A stretch of 64,000 bases of DNA from Acholoe squamosa (Eukaryota > Annelida > Polychaeta > Phyllodocida > Polynoidae), in contig OX439039.1 of NCBI GenBank assembly GCA_949317995.1, positions 53,372,785 to 53,436,784 on the forward strand, in the 5' to 3' direction. Position 1 is the first letter of the stretch. Each line of letters begins with the position of its first letter. Position numbers and translations under genes: made by a program. This document shows, in pieces, positions 11,006-23,892 of this stretch. Below the pieces are notes generated by a model, which saw nothing but the letters and a program-made list of their open reading frames with translations, ran no database searches and was not told the origin of the DNA.

Positions 11006-13465
11006 CTGTTGGGTGAAAATCGTCTATATTTAGATTCTCCTTGCCCAGGACATGTCTCATCCAGGCCAGGCTGTCCTTGCCCCCATACAATGCCATCCTG
11101 CTGTGACGACGAGCACTACACAGGCCAATTCTGTACAAAAAGTCAACTCGATGCACTCAATGGTCAGCACCAACGATAAGGTCCACCATTGACCAATTCT
11201 CAGCAGGTAGCTAGCTACCTCACACTCCTGTTCTCTTCCAGTAGGTGTAGCTATGGTCCCACCTGACCCCCACAGCAGCCAATAATACCACTGCAACTTG
11301 CCAACTGGAGGACCTTCAAGAGGCCGTTTTGTAAGGCACTGCGACCAAGGTATAATCATAATACCATCTCTCTTCGCCATACTTCTCAATGCATAAGTAT
11401 GGCTTCTATTACACCTTGACCCATCTCCTAAATCAGTCCCAACTTTTGCACATCCAATGGAAAGCGATATTTAGGCTTTGCTCTGGGGTCATTCCACCTG
11501 AAGGCGGCTTTACCGTTAAGCCACCCATTGGAGCTGAAACCTAAATTAGATCCTATGTGGCACAATGTTTTGTACTTTGTCACATTTATGTACTGAACCC
11601 ACCTTCCAGACCAGCTTAACTAACACATTATACGCGCCTAAAGGCATATTACCTAAATATATAGCACAGCCAGATACTTCACGATTAAGAGCTCATTTAG
11701 GTTTGATCACTATTGAAATGCCCTAGGAGGAGGTGAGTGAAAAATAAAGGGTATGGTTCAGATGACAAGGACGGTAAATCTAAAATATGCATTAATTCTG
11801 ATTTCAACTTTTCAAAAGAGATTTGAGATGGGTGGGGTGACTAGTGAGCTTCACATATTCACAATGATACTGAAATCCCTCAAAAAGGTTCTTGTAAAAC
11901 TTAATTCGGAAAATAATGGAGTATACCCATGTCTAAGCAACCTGAAACACATTTCATGTTTCTTATCTTGGCATTGGTACTCAAACTATAGGCTATGCAG
12001 TCCTATACTTCATATAGCACTGTATGGTGTTTTACTGGCTTCAAGCAAGCCAGTGTTTGGATCATTATTCGCTGGAGTTCAAAGGTATACAATGTGCACA
12101 CACTGCACATAATACCACTTAGCTGACTCATTTAATTAGCACAGAATGCGATTATAGAGTATCTGGCGGGAATTATAGTATTTGGCCCATGTGAGTACAA
12201 AGAGCTGTCCTCTGCCATATTCCATTACGTTTAGTATTTAATGCCTTAACTCAACCATTTCGGAATATTTCATATCTAACATTGTGGCAGTTTGAAAAAT
12301 AGAAAAAGAAAGTTGATGGTTAGAAAACTTGCCATACTTAAGGTTAAAAAAAACTCAACCTTATAAGCAGGGTTTTTGCTTTGTGTGTTAAAGGTTTTAA
12401 CTATAGATACCCCCTGGGAAAAGCACCCAGCTTGCCACATGCTGTTCTTTAATTCATTGACTATAATTCAGAGCATTTAATGTGGAATCATGGGCATAAT
12501 AGCAAGTGTGAGTGAAATAGATCCAGGCGCACCTCTTGAGAGTCACATCTATTGCTTCACATTATTTATATAGGACTCCGTATGGAGGCCTAGTGGAGCC
12601 GCCATTTTGAATTTTGCTGGTTGAGGTAAAACTCACTGTTCACACATACCATGATGGGTACCTTGTCCCTGGTTAACACCCACTTCCAGGGACATGCTGG
12701 TCCCATCTTATCAGTTCTTATCACTATGTGTCGCGGGAACCAGCTCCAGACCAACTAATGGCCAATATCACACATGCCTAAAGATGGATATACTGCACAT
12801 TCAGTTGCGGATCCAGAAATTTGGAAACGGGAGAGGGGCGCCATTGGAGAATTTTACTGGTTACCATACATGTTGTAAAAATTATTCTGGGGTTTGAAAG
12901 TCCCTGAAAGTATAATCGGAGTAACTGACTTTTCTATACTCTTATATAGCTTGGAAAACCTTTCTCTTTTTTTCATGCATAACATGTATATGGACACTAT
13001 CATGCATTACATGTATGTATGGACAGAAGTCTTTCCCTATAGATGGGTTATACCTGGAAGGACTGTCTTCCATAAGGATGTTTTCAGATATCTTAAAATG
13101 TTGAAAGTACATGTGGTTGGTTTGGTGATATGTGTGTTTTTCCCTATATTGGTTAGACTAGGAAGGGGAGGCTTCCATAAGGATGTTTAAAGGTTGAATA
13201 CATAAATGTGGCTATTTTGCTGATACGAATGCAGGATGAGGAATACTCACACTAAATGGTTCCTAATTGGTCACAGTATGCTGGCAATATCCTGTGCTAA
13301 GTATTGTTAATGATGAAATCATGCAGGACGATAAAAAAAACAAATGTATCCGATTGTGGGAATGAAGTGGGCATCCCTTAATATTTAAGAACATGGCCGA
13401 AAGAGGATGATTATTGCAACCTATATCGCACAACAACAGGAATCCAATCCTGTGGGTGCAAATAC
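11006..13465. other. Gene 1 intron sequence, no clear element
   Basis: Nothing with TIR ends or exon borders was recognised. Open frames such as 11753-12112 and 12894-13190 have no splice context, no domain and AT-rich composition like the rest of the intron. Confidence 0.4.
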
Positions 13466-13783
13466 ATGTATATTGTGCACGGATATCCGTTCAGTACTTC
13501 ATACAACAAAATATGTTTGTGCTCTAGGGAAGTGGCTAAGCCAACAGGAAGAGATCTATTGGTTGACCAGAAGTATCAATTAGTACTTGACTTATTTGGT
13601 TTTATAAAAAATAAATATATGGGATATGGAATCAAAGGATTTATTCCTCAGTGCCCCCAGCTAATAAAGGTCGATATGAAAAACGCCCATTGTATAGAGG
13701 CGAAATTCTATGGCGCCAATTGGCGAGTGATATGCAACAAACAGCCTAAGTGTAAGTTCCTAGATACGCTTAAGACAATGTGA
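13466..13783 (+). CDS. Open frame of unknown origin, possible retrotransposon remnant
   Basis: A 105-codon frame ending KCKFLDTLKTM with a Lys/Tyr/Cys-rich composition unlike random translation. No domain is recognised and no splice border is convincing. About 200 bases downstream lies an AATAAA plus a short tandem CAAACTCAAACTC tail, the pattern seen at 3' ends of non-LTR retrotransposons here, so it could be the tail end of a truncated element rather than a host gene. Confidence 0.25.
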   Translation: MYIVHGYPFSTSYNKICLCSREVAKPTGRDLLVDQKYQLVLDLFGFIKNKYMGYGIKGFIPQCPQLIKVDMKNAHCIEAKFYGANWRVICNKQPKCKFLDTLKTM

Positions 13784-13991
13784 AGTTAACTGAATCTTAT
13801 AAGTTGTGTGTACCAACAAGTATAGATTGATAGCTAGCCTCTTCTGCTACATGTAATACTAAATGGACACTGTGTATACGCTACTGACTATTATTTGCTT
13901 TATTCTCTTTATTTCTCTGTTTGGCTCCAATGAACATCGAATTGTACCTATTTGATTTGAAGCCGAATAAAAATTTTCAAACTCAAACTCA
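13784..13991 (+). mobile_element. Possible 3' end of a non-LTR retrotransposon
   Basis: The segment closes with AATAAAAATTTTCAAACTCA followed by another ACTCA unit. A second, clearly inserted segment with the same kind of tail (AATAAACTTG...ACTCAAACTCAAA) lies at 51026-51206 inside an F element. CR1/L2-type LINEs and their SINEs often end in short tandem repeats of this kind. The 5' limit is arbitrary. Confidence 0.4.
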
Positions 13992-14189
13992 TTTGATTGG
14001 TTTCGGATTACATGCAACATGGAAAATTGTTTTGCACTCTCTTCCCATCGACATTATCATGTAGTACTGATTCTTACTTTGGTAATTGTATAGGATATCC
14101 TTAGTTAAGGATAACAAATTTTTACGAGAAATCATATTTATATAAGTACTTGATATTCTTTTCGTAGGGGAGGGGTGGGTCTAACTTAC

Positions 14190-14267
14190 TCGCTGTAGAC
14201 GGCTTGATGACGATAACGGGAGGTTTAGTGAATCTCTCCAAGATCTTGTCGGCCTCGGCCCGAGATG
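14190..14267 (-). CDS. Gene 1, fourth exon (78 nt)
   Basis: The acceptor 'tacccttttgcag' precedes CATCTCGGGC and the donor is GCGA/gtaagttag. Phase 1 at both ends, agreeing with exons 17436-17669 and 10527-11005. Encodes SRAEADKILERFTKPPVIVI and a few more residues, a probable short amphipathic helix followed by a beta-like VIVIK stretch. No domain is recognised. Confidence 0.8.
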
Positions 14268-14483
14268 CTGCAAAAGGGTATAGTATGCTATTTAGAATGT
14301 TTATTGCAATAGTGGGAATCACGTAGTCTACGGTTAATCTGTTTAGGCTGAATATATTGGGGTTTTCTTTTTTTTCAACTTTTCCATGAAAAATGTAGAT
14401 AGTCAGCTTAAAATGAGCTTAAACCTCACTGAGTGAAGTGTAGGATAGAGCCCATTTAGTAACCTGCATGCCAAAGGTGCACT

Positions 14484-14845
14484 GGAGGGTGTTGCTCCTA
14501 TAGTAAAAGGAAGAGCTGGCTAAAAATGCCCTCGTTTCCAGTCCTTTCTTTTCATGTACCTATAACTTGTCCCTTTTGTTGCTCAAAAGTGATCATTCAA
14601 GTATGGTGCTAAAAAGGGGGGATTTGAGTAGGTAGCTAGTTGGGAGAAGTCAGTCAGTATAATAAACTATAGAGCGTATGACATAAGTAGGTACCTGGTA
14701 GTGCAGCTCTCTCTATTTTAAACAAGGCAGGTGACTTTTCAGACTAATGTGGTGAGTGCAATTTGAATGGTGAAGCAGTGCATGACTTCTTTAGAAAAGA
14801 GAGCACATACTCACAGCTCTTTTTACAGTAGGAGCAACACCCTCC
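14484..14845 (+). mobile_element. K-family MITE, copy 2
   Basis: A 362-bp near-identical copy of the element at 7741-8101 with the same ends (GGAGGGTGTTGCTCC and its complement), same orientation, in another gene 1 intron. The high identity of the two copies points to fairly recent spread. Confidence 0.85.
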
Positions 14846-16281
14846 TGGAATTGGCACAGTATAGGTGAGACAGTGTGCTCTGTTTAACCCTTTAATCTTC
14901 TTTCAGCTGAGAATTAAAAGTGTTCCATCTTTTTTTCTAAAAGACCTTGCCTGTGAGGGGTGCCACAGACAGTGTCCATTCGACCTGATGTAAATTTGAG
15001 ACGGCCTTTAAAACCCCATAGGCCATATCGGTGTTTGTACTTTATACCAGTGTAACTTTAAATACTCCCTTTCTCTGTCTACACTCTCTTAGACATAAAA
15101 ATTACTTATATACAGTCGTGAATGATGAACACATGATTATAAGTTTGGCGTGTGTTAAAGCTGTAAGCATAATGGTTCCATACGTGTTCTCCAAGATAAA
15201 TGTACAGGCCGACAGATGTGTTACAGGTTATAACATTTGTCCCCACAATTCTTGTTTATCACTGTGACTAGTAAAAGAACCTGAAAGGGCAAAATAACTA
15301 AATCATAAAATAGTTTGTTAAATTTAAGGTATGCTTCTCGGGGAGTATAATGTGGGGTGGAACTTTCTGGCCACAAAATTGCCTTTTGATAGGCCACAAA
15401 AGCATCTAGGTCACTTTACACCACAATATCTCAGGCACAGAATAAAGGAGTTTGCCTTTGGGCCAGGAGACCGATGGAGTGAAATCTTATGTACCAAACA
15501 GACCTACCCTGCATTAACCTCACAAAACCTTATCTAGTGGTCTTTGGTATCACAAAACTATCATTGTGAACTTATATATCAAAAAGTAACTCGTGTAGAA
15601 GCCATACCCACATAGCCACAGCTCCAACTTTGGAAAATATCTAGTATTGCCCCACAGTATAACTTATAAGCCACAACCCGAGTTCAGTTATGGAGATAGT
15701 GACCGCAGTTGGCATGAAATGGCCTATAAACCGCGGCTAACACGTAGGGGTTTGCTTTAATTCATTGTGCATATTATGGAAGTAAGAGTCAGTAGCCACT
15801 GATGATAATCATCTGAATTCTTTCTTTTGTTGGTATGATTTATTTGTTTAATTGTTCAAGTTTTATTACATATAATATAAATGTTATTTTGATCCTGACT
15901 TTTGTTATATTAACGTTAGATAGTATGTTGCCTATGTAAAGCATGCGCATCACATCCTTGGTTTATATTTTTTAGACTAAGATTGATATTAATATTATGC
16001 ACAAAAATGGGTTATTAAATACAGCTACTACAGTGATGGTTACATTAAATTCTAGCTTGGTATATACCAGCCAACACACCCAGCCAGCTCCCAGGTAAGC
16101 TAGCCCAGAAACCTCTGTTCACTGTATGTGATGGCGTTTGTTTCCATCCTCTCATAGCATTAGCAATATCCCTAAACCTATCTATCAATCCCATTTTACT
16201 TGAAAATAAAAGAAATAAAAACACAAAAATCATTTTGTTTTATTCTATATATTAAAAGTGGGTTTGGAATCTATGATCTAA
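14846..16281. other. Gene 1 intron, no clear element
   Basis: AT-rich sequence. The stretch 15330-15760 repeatedly contains 'ccacaa' words but has no definable unit. The open frames at 15031-15267 and 15331-15537 lack exon borders. Confidence 0.35.
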
Positions 16282-16313
16282 GCTCAGTAGGAAGAGCGCT
16301 GGACACTTGATCA
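16278..16313 (+). other. tRNA-like remnant (probable SINE fragment) split by an E element
   Basis: The stretch AAGCTCAGTAGGAAGAGCGC followed by TGGACACTTGATC resembles a tRNA D arm and anticodon stem. After the E element ends at 17399, 'agaagtttgatggatctac' could continue the anticodon/T region. No acceptor stem or full T loop is seen, so it is not a working tRNA gene. A tRNA-derived SINE is the simplest reading, but the match is short. Confidence 0.3.
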
Positions 16314-17399
16314 GGATCGTGTTTCAATAGTTTCCACGACAGGTTCAGCCAGCTATGACTGGAGATGGGTCAAATCTTAGCAGGTGATCTTAGGATTTTG
16401 GCCTTGGTGACTAAATAGCTGGCTACATTACTGGGTGATCGTACTGCCTGCTGGCTAAATAGCCACCACAGCAGTGCTTCAATGAGGGACCCTGGTATGA
16501 CAACCCTCTGTGTGAATAATTAGTGGGTAGCCTTAGCTGCTGCCCTCTGCACTCCTTTGCTCAAATGTATCCAATCTGGGTTCTTCACACTACTACCTAT
16601 AACCCTGTGGCCAGCGCCTTTGACTCTGGGATGGCAGGTTTTTTCTAAAAAATAAAATATCATTTTGAAAAGTGTGGTGTTTAACCTAAGAATTGAGCAT
16701 TACTTCCACACATGGGCCAACTATGTAGTTACTAGTATGCAGTGGTGTAGATAGAGCACTAGGCCTTACAAAGCTGTCATGCCTGTCATACCTAACCCTC
16801 ACTCACCATGGCTTTCTAATAAAATTACAAAGGATTTCACACCTAGCTGACACCTCAGCCCTACTATTAAGAAAGAATAACAGCATACATTGTTTTAGAT
16901 ACAATTAGGTCATTAGATATAGATCTATCAGATGTAATTTGAAAGGGAATTATGTAGAACAATTATACATCATCATGTCTTCCTAAAACCACCTAAAACT
17001 GGCCCCACCAGGCCCCTATTCAAGGCCTGGCCCCTATTTGACACCGATTTGACAGCCCTCCTATCCCAGCCCCTATTCAAGGGAGGCTGCTATTCAAGGC
17101 CCGGCTCCTATATGAGACATTATGGTAGTTACTGCAGCCCTATGCTATTTTGAACACAGGAGTGCATACTAGACCATGAAGGAGGTATGACTGGTCACTA
17201 TGTAGCCAATAGTGGCCCCTACGACTGGGTGCTATGACTTCATAGTGGTGTGTATTGAGCCAGTAGTTGAATAAATAGCAGCTGCTATTTTGAGGCCTCT
17301 ACTGGAGCTCACTATGTAGTCAATGGTATGGAGTCATTTCTTACACCTCCCACTACGATTTGAGGGTGTCCAGTCGTGGAAACTATTGAAACACGATCC
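16314..17399 (+). mobile_element. E-family TIR element, complete reference copy
   Basis: A 1086-bp copy bounded by perfect 27-bp inverted repeats starting GGATCGTGTTTCAATAG. It holds 'ggcccctattcaaggc' words near its centre and shares its whole length with parts of the nest at 651-3721. No transposase frame is present. It ends 37 bp before the gene 1 exon at 17436. Confidence 0.9.
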
Positions 17400-17435
17400 A
17401 GAAGTTTGATGGATCTACTCCCTAGAGGTCCTCAC

Positions 17436-17669
17436 CATTGTTCAGGTGGATACCCAAGCCTACATAGGATAGAATACAAAAAGAGATAGGAACGGTAGCA
17501 CTCAAATACAGTGAAAAGAGGTTTCTGGACTGTGCTCCATCCTCAGCCCAGACATTTGCCAGCTTTAACCCATCTGGGCCAGCCCAGAAGGCCCACAGGA
17601 ATCCCATCTCGGTCCCATGTGGGTATGCTGGCTGGGTAGGGACATACGTGTTGCGATTATCTATATAAC
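17436..17669 (-). CDS. Gene 1, third exon (234 nt)
   Basis: On the minus strand the acceptor 'gtatttacacttttag' leads into GTTATATAG and the donor is AACAATG/gtgagg. Both ends are phase 1, matching neighbours. It encodes YIDNRNTYVPTQPAYPHGTE, an aromatic-rich segment (FLWAFWAGPDG), then a hydrophobic stretch LFSLYLSATVPISFCILSYV that could be membrane-associated or a buried strand/helix. No family is recognised. The hydrophobic half differs in character from the rest of the protein; a shorter alternative exon is possible, but no better donor was found. Confidence 0.7.
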
Positions 17670-17699
17670 CTAAAAGTGTAAATACTTTACTAAGATTCA

Positions 17700-18939
17700 T
17701 ATAAAAGTGTTTACATAGTTATTTAGAATTGTTTAGAAATTTGTGTGCCTCTAATGCCTTATAGGCATATAGAGTGTCGTTCTTACCTGCTCTCGACATC
17801 GATCGCCCCATGAATTCTTTATTACAAATATAACACACACACAAACAGATTAAGAGTTAAAGATAATCCATAAATCCAGGTGAATATGGCCTTCTATAGT
17901 TGAAATTCAATTTAAAGAAGCAGCAACACACATTATTACAAACATAATTCACGCTGCACTCCCTTTGTTACTTTCCACTGAGAACTCTTGGCAGGCATAA
18001 TGGTGAGGTATCAATGCAGCAGGCATACAGTATGAGATATTTATAAAGTACACTAGGTGTGTTTGGGAAACTCAATAACTCACCTTGTATCGGCTTTATC
18101 TGAATTTTCACGCCTACACACACAAACCAAAACAGAATCAGAGTGGAAAGATAGAAGGGTGCCTCTTTCAGTACATCAAACATGTAATCATTGCAGAAAT
18201 TCAGAAGGTTCATGTGTTTGTGCATTTCAGTGTCAGCAAACTAGGACAAATAACTGAATAATGGTAGCCAATGGCGCCATTGCAAGGTTTACAGAGTCTT
18301 TTCAATAATACATGCATGCACTCCCATCTCGCACAGCCTTGGCAAAGCTAATCTTTTCTTCATAGACTTGGCAGATGCAAATTGTCGATTCTTTTTTCAT
18401 TATCCTTATAGACAAAAATAAACACATCTAAAAAGTATTTTCGAGGATTACAGTTAGTATAATATCTACTACAGGTACTGCAACGGATATTGGTTTTGGG
18501 CACCCTGCCTTTTGGCCCAAATGAGCTTCTATCTTATCTCACTGTATACCACTCCTGTATAGTAAGCCAGACGATGCTTTTTAGATTGCTATGTCTGGGA
18601 ACTCAAATCACTTTACTAGACACCTGGGTTGCTCAGCTTATCATAACTAGGAGAACATATAATAGTAGTCCATTGGCAGATGTTGAAATGACCTGGTGGC
18701 CTGTCTTTTTATGCTGCCACCTGGTGTTGTGCATCGATAGCATTGCAGATAGCTAGTTAATGTCGTTGTGCATTTTTTAACTTTTTGAAACAAACTCTTA
18801 TTATATTTACTGTAGTTTAATTTGCCACCAGCCCCCATAATAGACTGAACTAAGTGCTTTGAACTTTTTCAAAGTCAAAAGTGTGAGCCTCTTCATTTCT
18901 CTTTCTGTCTGTGTCTGTCTATCTGCCTGTCTATATCTG

Positions 18940-18946
<7 letters not shown>
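17700..18946. other. Gene 1 intron, no clear element
   Basis: No exon, TIR element or RNA gene recognised. Ends in the CT microsatellite. Confidence 0.35.
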
Positions 18947-19008
<62 letters not shown>

Positions 19009-19029
19009 TTCTCTCTTTCTCTCTCTCCC
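18947..19029 (+). repeat. CT/GA microsatellite
   Basis: About 27 uninterrupted CT dinucleotides followed by imperfect TTTCTCTC units. It creates long spurious Ser/Leu and Arg/Glu open frames on both strands. Confidence 0.95.
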
Positions 19030-19409
19030 ATTTAGACTACTAGTGTGTCAACCTACTAGTCTAGGATATGGTAATAAACATTGTGAACTGCGGAGTGACA
19101 CTGTGTGCAAAATTATATTTGTAAACAAAAGAAAAATCACAAAATGTTCATGTGCCACGGTACCTGGAACATTCGCGTGTTGTGCTTGACAAACATATCT
19201 GTAGTGCCCCAAATTAATACTCACTATAGGCAGTGTACATGATGTAATACGCCATTATATATGTCAAAGAAATTCATGTCAGTAGACTCAGTACCTATAC
19301 CCTACCTAAAAACGAAAAGTAGTTTCCTCTCACTAGCCTAGGTGACTTCAGCACCTATGAAAATATACACAACTAGTTTAGCTCTTTCCCACTAGGTGTC
19401 ATGACTTAC

Positions 19410-19578
19410 CGGCATGTCCAGCCCCACGGCTGGCAACCATGAGGTCCTGCGCACTGACGGCCATCCCATGGCCCTGCCCCGGCCGGCTCCTCTCTGCGAT
19501 AAGACTGCTCAGGTAGTCATTGACAGCCCCCCGAATCTCCGCTCTTAATGCCTTATCCTTCATCTTCTTAGCTGGACG
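19410..19578 (-). CDS. Gene 1, second visible exon (169 nt)
   Basis: The acceptor 'cattttttccctgtcag' has a strong pyrimidine tract and the donor is GCCG/gtaagtcatg. It opens in phase 0 and ends in phase 1, fitting both neighbours. It encodes a charged, probably helical segment beginning RPAKKMKDKALRAEIRGAVN and continuing DYLSSLIAERSRPGQ, then a Gly/Ala-rich linker ending RGAGHA. GC-rich relative to flanks. No domain is recognised. Confidence 0.85.
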
Positions 19579-19793
19579 CTGACAGGGAAAAAATGAGAAA
19601 TTATAAACATAGATTAGAATCAGAATAGCCGATCGTGACGTGTGTGTGGTAATTATAATTGGAGGATCCTCTCCATGGATTAGTAATTAGCAAATAGGGC
19701 CTGCATCACACCGACGAATTCCATTAAAAATTAAGTTTACAACACTACAATCCCGCAGGCATGTGGGCATGGTGAGGGTGCAGTAGAATCTTG

Positions 19794-19928
19794 GGCAGTT
19801 GAATAATCTTAAATGTAAATGTCAGAATGAGTCTGTTTTCACTGAAAGGGCAAAATGAATGGCAGTTGAATAATCTTAAATGTAAATGTCAGAATGAGTC
19901 TGTTTTCACTGAAAGGTCAAAATGAATG
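19794..19928 (+). repeat. Tandem duplication of a 67-bp unit
   Basis: Two adjacent copies, starting at 19794 and 19861 with 'ggcagttgaataatctt', differ at one base (aaggg versus aaggt). The near identity implies a recent local duplication. Confidence 0.9.
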
Positions 19929-19956
19929 GCGTGAGCAGTATATGGGAATGTGTACT

Positions 19957-20090
19957 GAGACCTGTTTCACAAGGGCTATATATGAGTGACATAGACTTAC
20001 GAGTAAGTTTACTCGTAAGGTGATGCTAAGATCAGTCATTGGGTTCATTGGTCGTATCTCCATAGCTTACTCGTAATAGGAGGTGTTTCA
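19957..20090 (+). mobile_element. Fragment of a G-family MITE
   Basis: Begins GAGACCTGTTTCACAAGG and contains 'taagatcagtcattgggttc', 'tggtcgtatctccatagctt' and 'ggaggtgtttcaaaaggg', all shared with the complete G element at 44585-45194. The internal order suggests a deleted derivative. Confidence 0.6.
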
Positions 20091-20291
20091 AAAGGGAATG
20101 GGGGCTAAAGGTGACATGTATCAGTGAGATACGACTAACATAAACATATTTCTAAAGCCATATTTATGGGCACCTAACAGGGTCCACATAAATAAGTAAA
20201 ATCCTAAAACAAAATGTATTATAACATGCCTTTTAACGTAGGGAGTTAGTAATCACAGTCTTGAATGTATGTGTTAGTTCACAGGACATCT

Positions 20292-20477
20292 TACCCAGCA
20301 AATTGTCGTGAGTCCTCATCAACCTGTGTGAAGTGGCTCACACATGTAGCTAGATGACGTTGCTATAGCACAAGATCACCAGGAATAGCAATTGCTATGA
20401 TGGAATAAGTTATCACTCAAAAAGGAGTCACTATTGATGACCAATCATGGCGACAGATGACGACAATTTGCTGGGTA
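20292..20477 (+). mobile_element. I-family MITE, short copy
   Basis: A 186-bp element with inverted ends TACCCAGCAAATTGTCGT and its complement ACGACAATTTGCTGGGTA. Both outer portions match the 1.5-kb element at 31261-32763, but the minisatellites of that copy are absent. It is therefore either the unexpanded form or an internal-deletion derivative. Confidence 0.85.
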
Positions 20478-20621
20478 ACCAGGGGGAACTCTCCTTTCAA
20501 ACTGAATATGCCGGGGTATGATCTTGATTCTTACTGAGCAATTTAAAAAAAACAAACAATGGTAGCAGTGGATAGTGGAATATGACATACCAGACTCAGA
20601 ACCCGTGACGTTTTACAACTG

Positions 20622-20650
20622 AAGGTCAAATCCCACATGGCGATTTAGTA
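20622..20650 (+). mobile_element. Terminal fragment of an F-related element
   Basis: AGGTCAAATCCCACATGGCG followed by ATTTAG matches the left end of the element at 34762-35003. The rest is missing. Confidence 0.5.
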
Positions 20651-23600
20651 GGTAGGACAGCCCTCCACCTAACTCTCATCACTATATGTGTCGCAGTGCT
20701 AAAGACCTCAACTTTACAAATGCCCTGGACTGTCTTGAATGGATGTAGGGTATGCATTATATCATATCAGGAGTACAGGAGGGGTCTAATTCTTAATAAA
20801 CATGTTAAGTTGCAATTGTTTCATTTTCTTAAAAGGGTCATTTAGATAAGATTGCTAACACTCACATTCCTCAGTTACCTGGGACACCTTTTCTAGGAGG
20901 ATCACGGTGTAACTAGCTATAACCATCATAGACCACCCCCCATTGAACCCCACCAATACATAGGCCAACCACTAATTATCAACATAGAAATTTATTCATA
21001 GCAATATGTTAGGTCAAATTTGAGTTCTAGGGGTGTATTTGTAGTGGCATTTGCCAAAAATGTACATGAGACATTGGTGGAGCTATAGATCTATAGAATT
21101 GTTGAGGTTTTTTGACAGGGATGGATAGACTAGATATATTTTTTTTTTTTGAAAAATCATAATAAATCAACCAAAAAGGATAGAAAACAACGGATTGCAG
21201 ATGTGGATTGTGCTAGATTTCAGCAATTCCACACAGTTCTAACGATGCATTCAGTGAATTATTTAGAATTACGTTATCCTACCTAATTTTAGGGCGCTGT
21301 GATTTTGTCTGTTGGATTCTATAGCCCTTGCTGGCTCATTGCGAATTCCACAGTGGGTTATGCATGGTCCTGTCTGCAGTAATCCTTGCGTTTCTTGGGA
21401 TTCACCTTTACATTGCAATGAATCTATACAACAGCTATCTTGCCCGCGTTCATATAATGTACTTATTTAATGTACAGTGGCAATCTATAGATTAAAGGCT
21501 AAATATGTTTTGTGTTTAGGTTTTATTTATTGGTGTTCATGGAGTAGGGGGGTCGCTGTCTATTTTATGAATAGCGAATCGTCTGGTCACCAACCTGTAG
21601 GCTGTAAAGGTGGGTCAATCTTAATGCTGATGGTGAATATAATTCCATTCGAATACCCATAAATATAAGCCAAAATGTCTTCATATTAAACTGTTATTGG
21701 CACCCCACTGGGTAGTGGCCATTATACTTGGCTTACATGGGATTAAAAGCAATAAAACCCCGCTGTGCTGACCCACCTGTTCAACTGTTGGGTCGGTACA
21801 GCAGGTTGTAAAAACAGTATTTTTGTACCCTCTGAGTTTATTAGAATCAACTACATTTGGCTCATTGATGGAACATCTTATCATGAGCTAGTGCATAATG
21901 CATAGTGCCGGTGTATACCCATGATCATTTTATTCATTCTAAAGTTGTTGCAAAAGATGCAGATGCAGACACTAGTCAGCCTCTGCCTCCCTTGGGTGTC
22001 GCAACAGGTGGGGGCATGGCCCATAATCACAGACATGGGGGGGGGGGCAGACTGTGCTTTGCCCCCCCCCGCGACCCTTACAATTTGCAAACCGGTTCAC
22101 ACCTTTACAGTGCACATGGTCTTTTTTGTCTTCTTTTTCTTTCTGGGGGTAGGGTTAAAATCTCCCTTGGTAGAATGTCCCACACACTTTGAAAAATTCA
22201 GAGTGCTGCACTTGTGGCGAATAGAATTATCAACACATCCTGCTCGTGACATGTTGCCCCACTCCCTAGAAGTCATGTTGCTTCCGGTACCCCTGCCTCC
22301 CAATATGCTAAAATGGGCAAAATGAATTACATATTGCATTTCCTTTACTATATCTCACCTGATCTTTCCCAGTATATACGACCTATTATTGGCATAGGTA
22401 ATTCAAATCTCACTATGTTTCTTAATTAGCCTGTCATGTATAGATCAGATAAAGCACGGCACCTCAGGCAGAGCGTGTAGTTAAAAAGAAAAAAAATACT
22501 AAGACCAGTTCAAATAATATGTGCCTAGAGGTGTTGGTATTCAGGGAGGTGCCGTCATTACTGCTGGAGTGGACTACCCTCAACACATACGCCAACCCAT
22601 ATAACTGCTTCAAGGGTCTCACACTATTATTGAACTGCCAGACTAACATGTTAACATGCCTTAAGGCACTATGGCCTGCTTCATAGCAACAGCTACCCAT
22701 TTTCTAAGGCATATAACCTCCTATAGATGGACAGATCAAATGCTATGGGATTCTGTTCTGTGACAGTGTTTATTCAAGTATAGTCAATGATTTCAGTATT
22801 TTAATGTAGGCCTAGCTATATATTAAAAGATATTTATCTGTGTCTTTTTATGTTGTATATGCCTTGTGACTGTCCATCTAACTAAGGGTTATTATGATAA
22901 CAGTTTAAGCATGGCAACTTCAGGTGTTTACCTATGAGACTTACCTGCCTGTTTAAAGTCACTGACAGGTATACCTCCAACAATGTAATACATGCTACAA
23001 CACTCCCAACTACACACACTGTACACCACCTTCCACCTGAATGCTTCAATAACAAAACAAACCTCAGGATCCTGTCAGCAAGGCCACCGCTAATCCAACT
23101 CACAAGTATATGTGAAATGGTAGTCCAAATATGGGTAATAGAAATGAAAATGAAAGCAGACAAGAAAGAGCTTCTGCTGCCAGCTGGGTTAGCTGGTTAC
23201 CATCTGGACGAAAAGAGCCAGAAATATAAATGTATGTGGGTAGTTCCTCCAAACCCTGAGATCAAAAAGATATACAGGGGATCAGCATAAAGGGTGCCTT
23301 GGTGGGTCAGAGATTCAATCCTCCATGTGATCTGGCCTTACACATACAGGCGCCAAATCTCCAGCGTCGGCATGCTTAAGAAGGCTGTGCGAGGATTAAT
23401 GCTGGTACCACCTGGAAGCACCTTAGGAGTGGTCACTTTTTGTAACAGGGACGGCTTGATGGATTGGCCATTGGGTCATATGGTTCTGGGGAAGCCCACA
23501 ACTCACTTTAACGGTAGAACCTCTTTATATTTTCCCCTGTGTGACCTGGAGGAACTTGTACATGTAGATTCTTTCACTGTGCTCTCCAGTGGCACCAGGA

Positions 23601-23892
23601 TGTTTCTTTATTTTCTTTTTCTATTTGGATAGTCCTCTCCGTGCTTCTCTACTTGTTTGCAGTAGTCTCACCTCAGGCTATGAATTTCCAAATAGTTCCA
23701 AATGCTGTGTACCTTCGAAACTATTATCTTTGTGTTATCTGGGGAATGAGACAAAATTTACCTATCGATGGTAAACCCTTAATGGTTTTACCTCCCCATA
23801 AATGTTAATGGTCATCCCATTCTGCCATCCTGTCCTCTCATGTCCAGTCCCGGGGGAACCTTAAAATTATTTCACTCTGCTGTAGCCCTTTT
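20651..23892. other. Gene 1 intron, no clear element
   Basis: No TIR pair or convincing exon. Open frames at 22934-23290 and 23294-23632 lie end to end on the plus strand; the first ends PPNPEIKKIYRGSA. They have no start context or splice borders and no recognisable domain; a decayed element is possible. Confidence 0.35.

Noticed and set aside
16278..16313. Functional tRNA gene
   Set aside because: Only D-arm and anticodon-stem-like sequence is present; no acceptor stem or T loop, and it is split by an E element.
22934..23632. Two adjacent plus-strand frames as a small gene
   Set aside because: No start context, no splice borders, no recognisable domain; composition like surrounding intron.
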